Origin: Leptolyngbya sp. FACHB-60
GTDB taxonomy: Bacteria; Cyanobacteriota; Cyanobacteriia; Phormidesmidales; Phormidesmidaceae
Length of the DNA: 64,000 nt
Direction: 5' to 3'
Assembly: GCF_014695775.1 (NCBI RefSeq)
Contig: NZ_JACJOX010000028.1
Coordinates: forward strand, 62,001 to 126,000
The notes beneath the pieces are model-generated. The model worked only from the letters and a program-made list of their open reading frames with translations. It did no database searches and was not told the DNA's origin. Both the position numbers and the translations under genes were made by a program. Position 1 is the stretch's first letter. Each line of letters starts with the position of its first letter. Shown here piece by piece: positions 26,041 through 33,447 of the stretch.

Positions 26041-26985
26041 ATGAATTTTTTAGTCACAGGCGGGGCTGGCTTTATTGGCTCTCACCTTATTGAAGAACTG
26101 TTGGCTGCCGAGCATCGAGTTACTGTTATTGATAATTTGTCCACAGGCAAATATCAAAATTTAATGGAAAACTTTCAGTCAACATCTATAGACCAGCTAA
26201 CATTTGTAGAGAGTAACGCCTTTTCGTGTGATTTAGAAAAACTCAGTAGTGCCTATGACGGCTTGGTTCATTTAGCTGCGACTCCATCTGTTACTCAATC
26301 TTGGGAGCAACCTGTTGCTGCTCATGAGAACAATGTCTCAGGAACTATTGCTATGATTCAGATCTGCCAGAAACTAGCTATACCGAGGTTGGTTTTTGCT
26401 AGCTCGGCAGCGGTTTATGGCAACCCATGCCAAGTTCCTATATCAGAAAATGAGTTGACTACGCCTATTTCTCCCTATGGCTTACAAAAGCTTTCTAGTG
26501 AGCAATACATCACATTATTTTCTAAGCATCTAGGAATTTCGTCTGTAAACCTTCGCTTATTTAATGTATTTGGATTACGCCAAGATCCTAAGTCCCCTTA
26601 TTCAGGAGTAATTTCAATCTTTGCCAAAGCTATGAGTCAGGGAATGCCAATCTTTATCAACGGTGATGGCTCGCAAACGAGGGATTTTATTTGCGTTAAG
26701 GATGTTGCCATTGCGTTCGCTAAAGCATTGACCCTTCCTCTACCCTCTGGCACTACTTTAACCTGCAATATAGGTTCTGGGCAGGCTATTTCTTTATTGC
26801 AGCTAATAGAAGAATTACGGAATTGTTTTCCTGAATGGACAGCAGGCACCTCTTTTAACTCGCCCCGTTTGGGAGATATTCAACATTCTCAAGCTGATGT
26901 GACTAGGGCTAAGCAGTATCTAGCGTTTGAACCTAGATTTACCATTAGGGATGGTTTGATGGTGCTACGAAAAGCTCTTAACTAA
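26041..26985 (+). CDS. NAD-dependent epimerase, UDP-glucose 4-epimerase-like
   Basis: The 314-residue extended SDR begins with FLVTGGAGFIGSHLIEELL, has VIDNLSTGK, the catalytic Ser in VFASSAAVYG and the YxxxK in SPYGLQKLSSE. RLFNVFGLRQ and the C-terminal RLGDIQHSQADVTRAK are typical of the GalE/WbpP group. It converts one UDP-sugar to its epimer for the surrounding glycosyltransferases. It is the last plus-strand gene of the polysaccharide cluster, and the next gene is convergent. Confidence 0.85.
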   Translation: MNFLVTGGAGFIGSHLIEELLAAEHRVTVIDNLSTGKYQNLMENFQSTSIDQLTFVESNAFSCDLEKLSSAYDGLVHLAATPSVTQSWEQPVAAHENNVSGTIAMIQICQKLAIPRLVFASSAAVYGNPCQVPISENELTTPISPYGLQKLSSEQYITLFSKHLGISSVNLRLFNVFGLRQDPKSPYSGVISIFAKAMSQGMPIFINGDGSQTRDFICVKDVAIAFAKALTLPLPSGTTLTCNIGSGQAISLLQLIEELRNCFPEWTAGTSFNSPRLGDIQHSQADVTRAKQYLAFEPRFTIRDGLMVLRKALN

Positions 26986-27024
26986 CTCATTTGGGTTTTG
27001 TGAACCGCTGGCTGTAGCAATAAT

Positions 27025-28053
27025 TTATCCCCTTGGCAATCGGTTCACATTTTCCTCTACCTCCTGACCATATTCTGGGGGGTGGGGCGGTTCCCCAAAG
27101 GGGACGCTTCGCGATCGCCCCACCCCCGGCACCAGCGAAATCAAATCCTCAATATTTTGCTGCATGGTATGGCAGATAGTGTCGAGCGGTAGATCGTTAG
27201 GGTCATGGCCAAAGGGGTTTTCAATCTCGATGCCGATCTCTTCGATGCCAAACACGGCAAAGCTGATTAGCCCTACCAATAGGGGCGTGCCCCAGCCTAC
27301 CGAATCCACCATTTGAAAGGGCAGCGCCAGGCAATACAGCATCAGCAGCTGCTTCAGGTGGATGCTGTAGGCCACCGGCATAGGCGTCTTGAGAATGCGT
27401 TCGCACCCTCCTAGGGCATCCACCAAATCGTCTAGGGTTTCTAGACAGTAGGTGAGCTGATGACTGTTAAGGGTGCCTCGGGCCTGCTGGGTTTGCAGGT
27501 AGTCGGCTACCCAAAAGGCGATCTCCAGCGGCGGGTTGTTCATCTGCCTCAGTTTGGCGAATCGGTCGGCGGCGAGTAGGCCGGCCAGATCGGCATCGGG
27601 AGGTTCGCCGCGCAGGTGCAGTTTCATGGCGATCGCAAAGGCGGGCAGCTGGCGCACGACTGCCGTTTTGGCCTCGTAATCTCCTGGCTGGGGCGTTTCA
27701 ATCGCTACCCACATTTGCCGAGCCAGGTTGCGGGTCAGGTTGACTACGCTACCCCACAGCTTGCGCCCCTCCCAAAACCGCTCGTAGGAGGTGTTGGTGC
27801 GAAAGACCAGCAGCAGACCTAGCACGAGGCTAGGCACCAGCGACCCTAAAATAGGCGACGCCAACGGCCAGCCCCAGCTGTTTAGCAGCAAAATGCCCAG
27901 AGCAAAGGCCGCGCACAGCAGCACTCGGGGCATGACCGCCGGTATCACTGACCCTCGAACGCGAAACAGCAGCTTAAACCAGTCTTGTTCGGATTCGTAG
28001 CGGCGAATGCTGCGTTTGATAGTTTGGTTTGGCACCGGCTCATTCCCCTGCAC
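27025..28053 (-). CDS. Bestrophin family anion channel protein
   Basis: The 342-residue membrane protein starts with a short cytoplasmic segment (RRYESEQDWFKLLFRVRGSV), followed by four main spans. It has the family region LVFRTNTSYERFWEGRKLWG and, near the end, the FGIEEIGIEIENPFGHDPND motif, which in bestrophins lies by the Ca2+ clasp. Cyanobacterial members of this family have been linked to thylakoid anion or bicarbonate flux, but specific channel function here is inferred. The start is a GTG at 28053; no better codon is close. It converges with the glycan cluster and is not part of it. Confidence 0.85.
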   Translation of the reverse strand: MQGNEPVPNQTIKRSIRRYESEQDWFKLLFRVRGSVIPAVMPRVLLCAAFALGILLLNSWGWPLASPILGSLVPSLVLGLLLVFRTNTSYERFWEGRKLWGSVVNLTRNLARQMWVAIETPQPGDYEAKTAVVRQLPAFAIAMKLHLRGEPPDADLAGLLAADRFAKLRQMNNPPLEIAFWVADYLQTQQARGTLNSHQLTYCLETLDDLVDALGGCERILKTPMPVAYSIHLKQLLMLYCLALPFQMVDSVGWGTPLLVGLISFAVFGIEEIGIEIENPFGHDPNDLPLDTICHTMQQNIEDLISLVPGVGRSRSVPFGEPPHPPEYGQEVEENVNRLPRG

Positions 28054-28317
28054 GATCTCGATTGACCTGGTGATATCGCCAGCGCCACGGTGGTTAGGTC
28101 AAGCCGAAGATAGCAATTCTGGAGTGGCGATGGCGAGCCAAATAATGCACCAGTTTTTGGCGTTGTCAGCTTCCCATGTCCTTGGCCATCTAGCCAGCGC
28201 TACTGCTTCGGCACTGTAGATGCTCTAGGGTAGGCCTGCTAACTGGCTCACTTTGATCGACGTGAGGGGCTGAGAGGCAACCTGAACCAGAGTGGCCTCC
28301 CCTTAATTTTCCTTGAG

Positions 28318-30003
28318 TTATACCGTGACGGCATAATCGACCAGTTGTAGCAGGCGCGATCGCAGCGTCTCCAGTCCCAACCGCTCGGTGGCGGAGATAA
28401 ACAGAGCCTGGGGGTACTCCTCCTGGGCGATCGCCAGCTCTTCGCTACTCACTCGGTCGGCCTTGTTAAACACCAGCAGCATCGGCCCCGGCACAATCGG
28501 CATATCCTTGAGAATGCGCATTACCCAGTGAATCTGGTCTTGCCAGGCGGGGTGCGACACATCTACTACATGGAGCAGGGCATCGGCCTCAGTGACCTCT
28601 TCGAGGGTGGCGCGAAAGGCATCCATCAGCGAGGCGGGCAGCTCTTCAATAAAGCCCACCGTGTCGGTGACCACCAGCTGGGTGGTTTCGTTGGTGGCGG
28701 GGTCGGTGATTGCCAGACGGCGGGTGGTAGGGTCGAGGGTGGCAAACAGCTGGTCAGCAGCGTATACCTCAGAATTGGTCAGTGTGTTGACCAAAGTTGA
28801 CTTGCCCGCGTTGGTGTAGCCCACTACGGCGATCGAGGGCAGGTTGTCGTCCTGACGGCGGTGGCGCAGGCGAGCGCGGTGGGCCTGAAGCTGGTTCACC
28901 TCCTGCTGGAGCCGCTGAATGCGCCGCTGAATGGCTCGGCGCTCGGTCTCTAGCTTCGTTTCCCCTGGGCCTCGGGTGCCAATGCCGCCCCCCTGCCGCG
29001 ACAGGGACTGACCGCGCCCCTTCAGCCGGGGCATTTGGTACTCAAGCTGGGCCAGCTCCACCTGGAGCTTACCGGCACCGCTTTTGGCCCGCTGGGCAAA
29101 GATATCGAGAATCAGCTCGGTGCGATCGACCACGCGCAGGCCCACCATATCTTCCAGGTTGCGCACCTGCATGGGAGAGAGGTCGCGATCAAACACGATC
29201 AAATTGGCCCCTACGGTCTGGGCCGCTAAGGCTACCTCCTGCACCTTACCGGCCCCCAGCACGGTCTGAGGGTGGGGTCGAGGGCGCTTTTGAAACATAG
29301 TTTCCATCACTTCGCCGCCTGCGCTGTCAACTAGGCGCTCTAGCTCTTCGAGCCGCTGCTCAAAGTGCTCAGGGGTTTGATTGTTGGTAAACAGGCCGAC
29401 GACTAAAACGCGATCGCGCTCATCCTCCACCTGTAGTGCGGTAAAGGCGCGGCTAAACTCGGCCTCTAGACCTTCGGCCAGGGCGAGAAAATCTTGGGCG
29501 GCCAGCTCGTCTAGGTCGGTGGGGGCCGACACCAGCCAGCGCTGCTCAGGGTGGGGCACCAGGTGGGCTAGATAAGTGCTCTGGATATAACCAGTAGCAC
29601 CCCCCCCGCGACGGGTAAAGCCAGTGCCCGTCAACGCCAGCACCGCCAGCACATCTAGCCGCTGGAGGGCCATGGTCGTAAGAATGGCATCGCTAGGTGG
29701 GTCAGGTTCAAACTGGGTGGCAATACAGCGAATGCCGCTGAGGCGCTCGGCCCCATAGCGGGGCAGCTCTGAAGGGGGAATTTGAGTCTGCCGCAGCGTG
29801 CCTACCCCTACCCGAATCACCTGGCCACGACGATTGACGTAAGCGCACAGGGGGCTGTCGATGTCGGTACTCACTGCTGCCAGTCGCTGGGCAAACTCAG
29901 GAGTCACCACACAATCCCCTGGCAGTCGCTGGTGGTAGAGGCGCTGTAGCTGCTTGAGCTGACTGGGCTTGAGGCCCTTTAAATTGCCATAGATGGTTTC
30001 GAT
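28318..30003 (-). CDS. hflX: GTPase HflX, probably with a non-standard (ATC) start
   Basis: The protein has the HflX N-terminal domain (VVGLFTNNQTPEHFEQRLEE, then GGEVMETMFQKRPRPHPQT), the GPGETKLE linker and a GTPase domain with G1 GYTNAGKST, G3 DTVGFIEELP and G4 NKAD. HflX is a ribosome-binding GTPase that splits stalled ribosomes, often after heat stress. The first standard start is GTG at 29910 (530 residues). However, the frame stays open upstream to a TAG at 30019-30021, and it encodes ETIYGNLKGLKPSQLKQL, a stretch I recognise from cyanobacterial HflX, beginning exactly after an ATC codon at 30001-30003. An AGGAG lies 12 bases before that codon. I therefore give the ATC-started 561-residue form, with GTG 29910 as the fallback. 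Confidence 0.85.
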   Translation of the reverse strand: METIYGNLKGLKPSQLKQLQRLYHQRLPGDCVVTPEFAQRLAAVSTDIDSPLCAYVNRRGQVIRVGVGTLRQTQIPPSELPRYGAERLSGIRCIATQFEPDPPSDAILTTMALQRLDVLAVLALTGTGFTRRGGGATGYIQSTYLAHLVPHPEQRWLVSAPTDLDELAAQDFLALAEGLEAEFSRAFTALQVEDERDRVLVVGLFTNNQTPEHFEQRLEELERLVDSAGGEVMETMFQKRPRPHPQTVLGAGKVQEVALAAQTVGANLIVFDRDLSPMQVRNLEDMVGLRVVDRTELILDIFAQRAKSGAGKLQVELAQLEYQMPRLKGRGQSLSRQGGGIGTRGPGETKLETERRAIQRRIQRLQQEVNQLQAHRARLRHRRQDDNLPSIAVVGYTNAGKSTLVNTLTNSEVYAADQLFATLDPTTRRLAITDPATNETTQLVVTDTVGFIEELPASLMDAFRATLEEVTEADALLHVVDVSHPAWQDQIHWVMRILKDMPIVPGPMLLVFNKADRVSSEELAIAQEEYPQALFISATERLGLETLRSRLLQLVDYAVTV

Positions 30004-30432
30004 AAGGTCAACCTGCTCCTAAACCGAAGGTATCTTCAGCCCTGGCAAGGAGGTGCAGTTTTGCCTCTAGGAAACCTAACCTCTCCCCATGTAGGCTGAG
30101 GATATAGATTATATAACTTTTAACTTCGGCTTCTCACCTGGGAACGAGTGGAGAGTTCAAACTTTCTTATCATTTTTTAGTCAAAAGCTGTAGCTGGCCG
30201 TAGCTAACCGCTCAGCCGACAATCCTTCAGCGGTAACTGTTTAAGCCTATAGCGTTAGTCGGTTAGCTTAGGGCATGGGAAAACCGTTGATAGCGAGAAT
30301 TAGAGTAGTGAACTGGTCGTATAGCAATCTCTCGCCAACCAGAACGAGCTAAAGCTCAAAAGAGGACGTTAATATAACGTTCTCTTTTGAGCTTTGTCTT
30401 TCGAGCGGTAATGTGTGGTAGAACTGTTTCGC
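30004..30432. other. Non-coding region between hflX and the Hlip gene
   Basis: No supported gene is seen in these 429 bases. They contain the presumed hflX promoter and leader (minus strand), a 9-bp inverted repeat AGCTAACCG (30202-30210) / CGGTTAGCT (30260-30268) enclosing a second, competing pair (ACCGCT/AGCGGT), and the Hlip terminator at 30351-30395. The paired words might belong to a structured leader or small RNA, but this is speculative. Confidence 0.4.
30351..30395 (-). terminator. Terminator hairpin of the Hlip gene
   Basis: A 20-base arm (AAAGCTCAAAAGAGGACGTT) pairs with the matching arm after an AATAT loop, with a single G-T mismatch. It lies 38 bases beyond the stop of the minus-strand Hlip gene. 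The outer A/T steps can act in either direction, and no separate T-run follows on the minus strand. It is the strongest hairpin of this region. Confidence 0.7.
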
Positions 30433-30633
30433 TTAAAACAGACCCAGCCAGTGGAAGAACCCTTGGCCAGTGGTCAGTTCAACCAGCAAAGCGCCGAGGA
30501 AACCGATCATGGCGAGACGACCGTTCCAGAGTTCAGCACTGGGGTTGGATCCAAATTCAAACTTGGTTCCGAACTCACCATACTCACGATTAAATTGACC
30601 GTCGTAGGTGGTTTTGTCTTGGGGATTAGCCAT
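30433..30633 (-). CDS. High-light-inducible protein (one-helix CAB-like protein)
   Basis: The 66-residue protein has a hydrophilic N-terminal half and a single membrane helix with the chlorophyll-binding signature [19 protein letters not shown] (ExxNxRxAMxGF). Hlips dimerise in the thylakoid membrane, bind chlorophyll and carotenoid, and protect photosystem II or chlorophyll-synthesis complexes during light stress. The ATG has AGAGG upstream at a normal distance. The helix is followed by [13 protein letters not shown], the usual C-terminal cap. It appears monocistronic, with its own terminator. Which hli paralogue (A-D) it is cannot be decided. Confidence 0.92.
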   Translation of the reverse strand: MANPQDKTTYDGQFNREYGEFGTKFEFGSNPSAELWNGRLAMIGFLGALLVELTTGQGFFHWLGLF

Positions 30634-31073
30634 CGGAAGTGCCTCTAGATAATTACGTTACAGTTGAGCAGTTGCCACACCTAACCCCTGTGGGTTAAAG
30701 CCCAACGGCTTGCGCTCGAATGCACAAGTTGCTGTGCTCAAAATCCAGCGGTGTGTTGTTACTTAACTTAACGATGCCGACCCGAACCGGCTATCTGTAG
30801 CTGGGTAGAAGACTTAGTAAATTATTGTCCCGTCAACAGCGCCCTTAAGTTGCTTGGCCGGTTGAGCTGACAGGCCAATATTGAGGTATCGAGGCCCAAC
30901 ATCAAGGTGTGGGAGGATTTACCGTCGATGACCAAGCATTCTCTGTAGGCCTGACTTGCGACTCTCCAGGACTCTGCTGCCCAAACAACCCTGGCAATTG
31001 GATTATGTCTACCCCTTACCCTTTGGGAGACACGGGATTCGCTATAGTACTAAGGCTGATTTTGAGGGCACAC
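30634..31073. other. Intergenic region between divergent Hlip and small-ORF genes
   Basis: This 440-base region carries the Hlip promoter on the minus strand and upstream DNA for the small plus-strand ORF. A short hairpin (TAACCC, CTGT loop, GGGTTA; 30682-30697) lies about 50 bases upstream of the Hlip ATG. A TATAGT hexamer about 31 bases before ATG 31074 could be a -10 element. The plus frame is open through part of it (from a GTG at 30909), but the encoded extension is Cys/Pro-rich and looks non-coding. Confidence 0.4.
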
Positions 31074-31253
31074 ATGGCCAGACGATATCGGGCAGACCGT
31101 GAGGATGGGCAGAGTTTCATTCGGTGGCCTTCACCTTCAAAGTCAAAGTCTTCCAATTCTCGTTCCGTGTCGTCGTTCGACCCTGATCTTGTGGTTGACC
31201 GCCGACGGCTTTACAACTATCTAGATTCGCTAGAGAGCTTGTCGGGAGAGTAA
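31074..31253 (+). CDS. Small hypothetical protein, 59 residues
   Basis: From ATG 31074 the frame encodes a basic, serine-rich N-terminal half (MARRYRADREDGQ, then SPSKSKSSNSRS) and an amphipathic C-terminal half (DLVVDRRRLYNYLDSLESL). No family was recognised and there is no membrane segment. The longer frame from GTG 30909 (114 residues) was not used because its added part looks random. The gene sits ahead of the thylakoid-curvature protein gene. Expression is uncertain. Confidence 0.4.
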   Translation: MARRYRADREDGQSFIRWPSPSKSKSSNSRSVSSFDPDLVVDRRRLYNYLDSLESLSGE

Positions 31254-31432
31254 TGCCATACTCCCTGGGGCTGTTATCGAGCGGTAGGGGACTTCCCCCC
31301 TTAGGAGCATGAAAACCGGCGAGATTCGGTTTATAACTCTTTTTAAGATGCAAAGCAAGTTAAGCGAATTGGTGTATTCTTGTTTCGTAATCTTGACTTC
31401 TACCGCTAAACAAGCCCCTGGGATCATTAGCC

Positions 31433-31867
31433 ATGAGCACAGATTTTCAGTCAGACACTACTTATACAGAGTTTACGGAACCAGAAGGCCCTACGGTCAT
31501 TGTGGACAACTCAGACTCTAGCGCCTCTGCTCTGGGTGACGAAGCCTCTCGACAAATCAAGCAGGTGTGGGAAAAGATTTCTGCACTGTTGGGCAATCTC
31601 CCTGACTATGTGACTGAGTTTATCCAGCGTTATCGGCGGCCGATTGTCACCGTTGGCCTGATTGTTGCGGCGTTTATTGCCGTGAAGTTGGTGTTGGCTC
31701 TGTTGGGAGCTGTGAATGACGTTCCTCTGCTGGCCCCTACCTTCGAACTGATTGGGCTCATCTACAGCGGTTGGTTTCTCTACCGCTACCTGCTCAAGGC
31801 CTCTAACCGGCAAGAGCTGCTGGGCGACATTGCCGCCATTCGCGACCAGGTATTAGGTAAAGGGTAA
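31433..31867 (+). CDS. CAAD-domain thylakoid protein (CURT1-like)
   Basis: The 144-residue protein has an acidic disordered N-terminus (1-40), an amphipathic helix (ASRQIKQVWEKISALLGNL), two membrane spans (PIVTVGLIVAAFIAVKLVLA and the one around LIGLIYSGWFLYRYLL) and a short amphipathic C-terminal helix. This is the CAAD domain, found free as the cyanobacterial/plastid CURT1 curvature protein and as an appendage on some cyanobacterial aminoacyl-tRNA synthetases. Here no synthetase domain is attached, so a CURT1-like role in bending thylakoid margins is most likely. It is followed by a two-tier hairpin. Confidence 0.88.
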   Translation: MSTDFQSDTTYTEFTEPEGPTVIVDNSDSSASALGDEASRQIKQVWEKISALLGNLPDYVTEFIQRYRRPIVTVGLIVAAFIAVKLVLALLGAVNDVPLLAPTFELIGLIYSGWFLYRYLLKASNRQELLGDIAAIRDQVLGKG

Positions 31868-31874
31868 TTAGGTT

Positions 31875-31937
31875 GTGTGAGTGTCAATGGCAAAGTCTCG
31901 ACGAGGCTTTGAAGAGCAAATTTTCTTGCATTCACAC
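31875..31937 (+). terminator. Two-tier hairpin after the CAAD gene
   Basis: GTGTGAGTG (31875-31883) pairs with CATTCACAC (31929-31937), with one wobble pair. Inside it CAAAGTCT (31891-31898) pairs with AGGCTTTG (31904-31911). The structure begins 7 bases after the stop codon. The inner hairpin is followed by AAATTTTCTT, so it may be a terminator. Confidence 0.5.
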
Positions 31938-32066
31938 TTGCTGTCTGCTTTTACACTTCTTCCTTTCGGTTAACTCCCCCTGTGATTCGCGATCGCGCTT
32001 TCTATACTGGTTGTAGATGCAACTGGTGGTTGCGCGATCGTTAGAACCCAGGGGTTTCGTTTATTT

Positions 32067-33365
32067 ATGGCGCAGACAAAAACAATTACCCAAGCGGTAG
32101 AGCGGTTGGGCTACCGAGTCACGGTAGGGGATGTGGCCGCTGAAGCTGGTCTGCCTCTATTAGAGGCTCAACAGGGGGTATTGGCCCTGGCCTCTGAGGT
32201 GCAGGCCCATCTCCAAGTGGCCGAGTCGGGTGAGATCGCCTACGTCTTTCCCAAAAACATTCAGGCGGTGCTGTGGAGCAAGTCTTGGCGGCTGCGGTGG
32301 CAGTCGGCTTGGGAGAAAGCGTGGCGGGTGCTGCTTTACCTGATCCGCGTTTCCTTTGGAGTCGTGCTGATTTTGTCGCTGGTGCTGATTGTGGTGGCGA
32401 TTACAATTATCGCGATCGCAGCCAGCAGTGCCGGTCGTGACGACAACGACAGTGGCGGTGGCGGTGGCGGCATGATATTTTTGCCTCGGGTTTGGCTGGG
32501 GCCAGACATTTTTTGGATGTTTGACCCGAGGAGCGATCGCCGTCGTCGGCCCCGCACCAAATCAGAGATGAACTTTTTAGAGGCGGTGTTCTCCTTTTTG
32601 TTTGGCGATGGCAACCCCAACGCTGACCTCGACGACCGCCGCTGGCAGAGCGTTGCCCAAGTGATTCAGGCCAACGGTGGCGCTGTGGTGGCTGAGCAAA
32701 TTACTCCGTTTTTGGGCGACCTGGGCAAGGGCTGGGCCAGTGACCTCGAAGACTTTATGGTGCCGGTGCTGAGCCGGTTTAACGGGCTGCCCCAGGTCAG
32801 CCCCCAGGGCGGCATTGTATACCAGTTCCCTGAGCTACAGGTGACGGCTCAGGCGCAGCGTACCATCAACCCACCCCCATTTCTACGAGAGCTGCCTCGC
32901 AAGTTTAGCCAGGCCACCTCTGGGCAGATTATGGGGGCCATTGTTTTGGGTAGTGCCAACCTGATTGGAGCACTGGTGCTAGGCAGCATGCTGCAAGACC
33001 AAAGCTTGGTTGCTGAACTCGGCGGCGTTGTCGCCCTGGTCAACTCGCTCTACTGGCTGCTGTTGGGCTATGGGACAGCCTTTTTGGGCCTGCCCCTAGT
33101 GCGTTACTTTTGGGTGCAGCAGCAAAACAGCCGCATCGCCGCCCGCAATGCCGAGCGCGAGCGGCGGGCTGAAGTCTTGAGCCAGCTCACCGACGACCAG
33201 CGCGAAAAGCTGGCCTTTGCCCAGACCCTCACCCTCCAAACGGTGTTGGGAACCGACAACCTGGCCTACACCACGGAGAGCGATCTAACCGATCAGGAAA
33301 TTGCTCAAAAGGACAAGATTGACGCTGAGTGGCAGCGGCTTTTGGAGGAGCGACAGGGGAAGTAG
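32067..33365 (+). CDS. Conserved cyanobacterial/plastid membrane protein of unknown function
   Basis: The 432-residue protein starts with a winged-helix-like segment (AVERLGYRVTVGDVAAEAGLPLLEAQQGVLALA, residues about 10-42). A span at about 92-118 follows, then a Ser/Gly-rich linker, the segment FLPRVWLGPDIFWMFDPR, a second helical region resembling the first (QSVAQVIQANGGAVVAEQITPFL), two further spans (about 290-345) and a coiled, charged C-terminus. It resembles the plant plastid proteins annotated loosely as iron-sulfur-cluster-biosynthesis family (At5g03900 type), from which a function should not be assumed. It is monocistronic and convergent with the serpin gene. Confidence 0.65.
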   Translation: MAQTKTITQAVERLGYRVTVGDVAAEAGLPLLEAQQGVLALASEVQAHLQVAESGEIAYVFPKNIQAVLWSKSWRLRWQSAWEKAWRVLLYLIRVSFGVVLILSLVLIVVAITIIAIAASSAGRDDNDSGGGGGGMIFLPRVWLGPDIFWMFDPRSDRRRRPRTKSEMNFLEAVFSFLFGDGNPNADLDDRRWQSVAQVIQANGGAVVAEQITPFLGDLGKGWASDLEDFMVPVLSRFNGLPQVSPQGGIVYQFPELQVTAQAQRTINPPPFLRELPRKFSQATSGQIMGAIVLGSANLIGALVLGSMLQDQSLVAELGGVVALVNSLYWLLLGYGTAFLGLPLVRYFWVQQQNSRIAARNAERERRAEVLSQLTDDQREKLAFAQTLTLQTVLGTDNLAYTTESDLTDQEIAQKDKIDAEWQRLLEERQGK

Positions 33366-33447
33366 GGGCGTAGGGGAGTAGGCGAGTGGATGGGTGGATG
33401 GGTAAAGCTGATCCACCTACCCATCTACCCGCCTACCCATCCACCCT
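33366..33447. repeat. Quasi-palindrome filling a convergent gene junction (element A)
   Basis: The whole 82-bp gap between two convergent stops is built of GTAGGGG / GGATGGGT words on the left and their complements on the right. GGGTGGATGGGTA (33392-33404) pairs perfectly with TACCCATCCACCC (33434-33446), and a second register (GGATGGGTA with TACCCATC) is possible. It can act as a bidirectional terminator for both flanking genes. Three similar elements with different wording lie at 39378-39425, 51233-51315 and 57990-58102. Confidence 0.7.

Noticed and set aside
1..27000. Glycan cluster as a recent genomic island carried by a mobile element
   Set aside because: Some genes are AT-rich compared with the rest, but no integrase, transposase, tRNA target or flanking direct repeats were seen, so transfer remains only a possibility.
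28797..29300. 167-codon plus-strand frame
   Set aside because: It lies wholly antisense to the conserved GTPase and N-terminal domains of hflX, is Arg/Gly/Pro-rich and has no ribosome binding site; it is a shadow of a GC-rich gene.
30415..30648. Plus-strand frames across the Hlip gene
   Set aside because: They are antisense to a clear chlorophyll-binding protein on the minus strand, which has the diagnostic ExxNxRxAMxGF motif.
33366..33447. Short repeated words resembling a CRISPR or tandem-repeat array
   Set aside because: The words are 8-10 bases with no unique spacers of constant length and form one inverted structure; there are no cas genes in the window.
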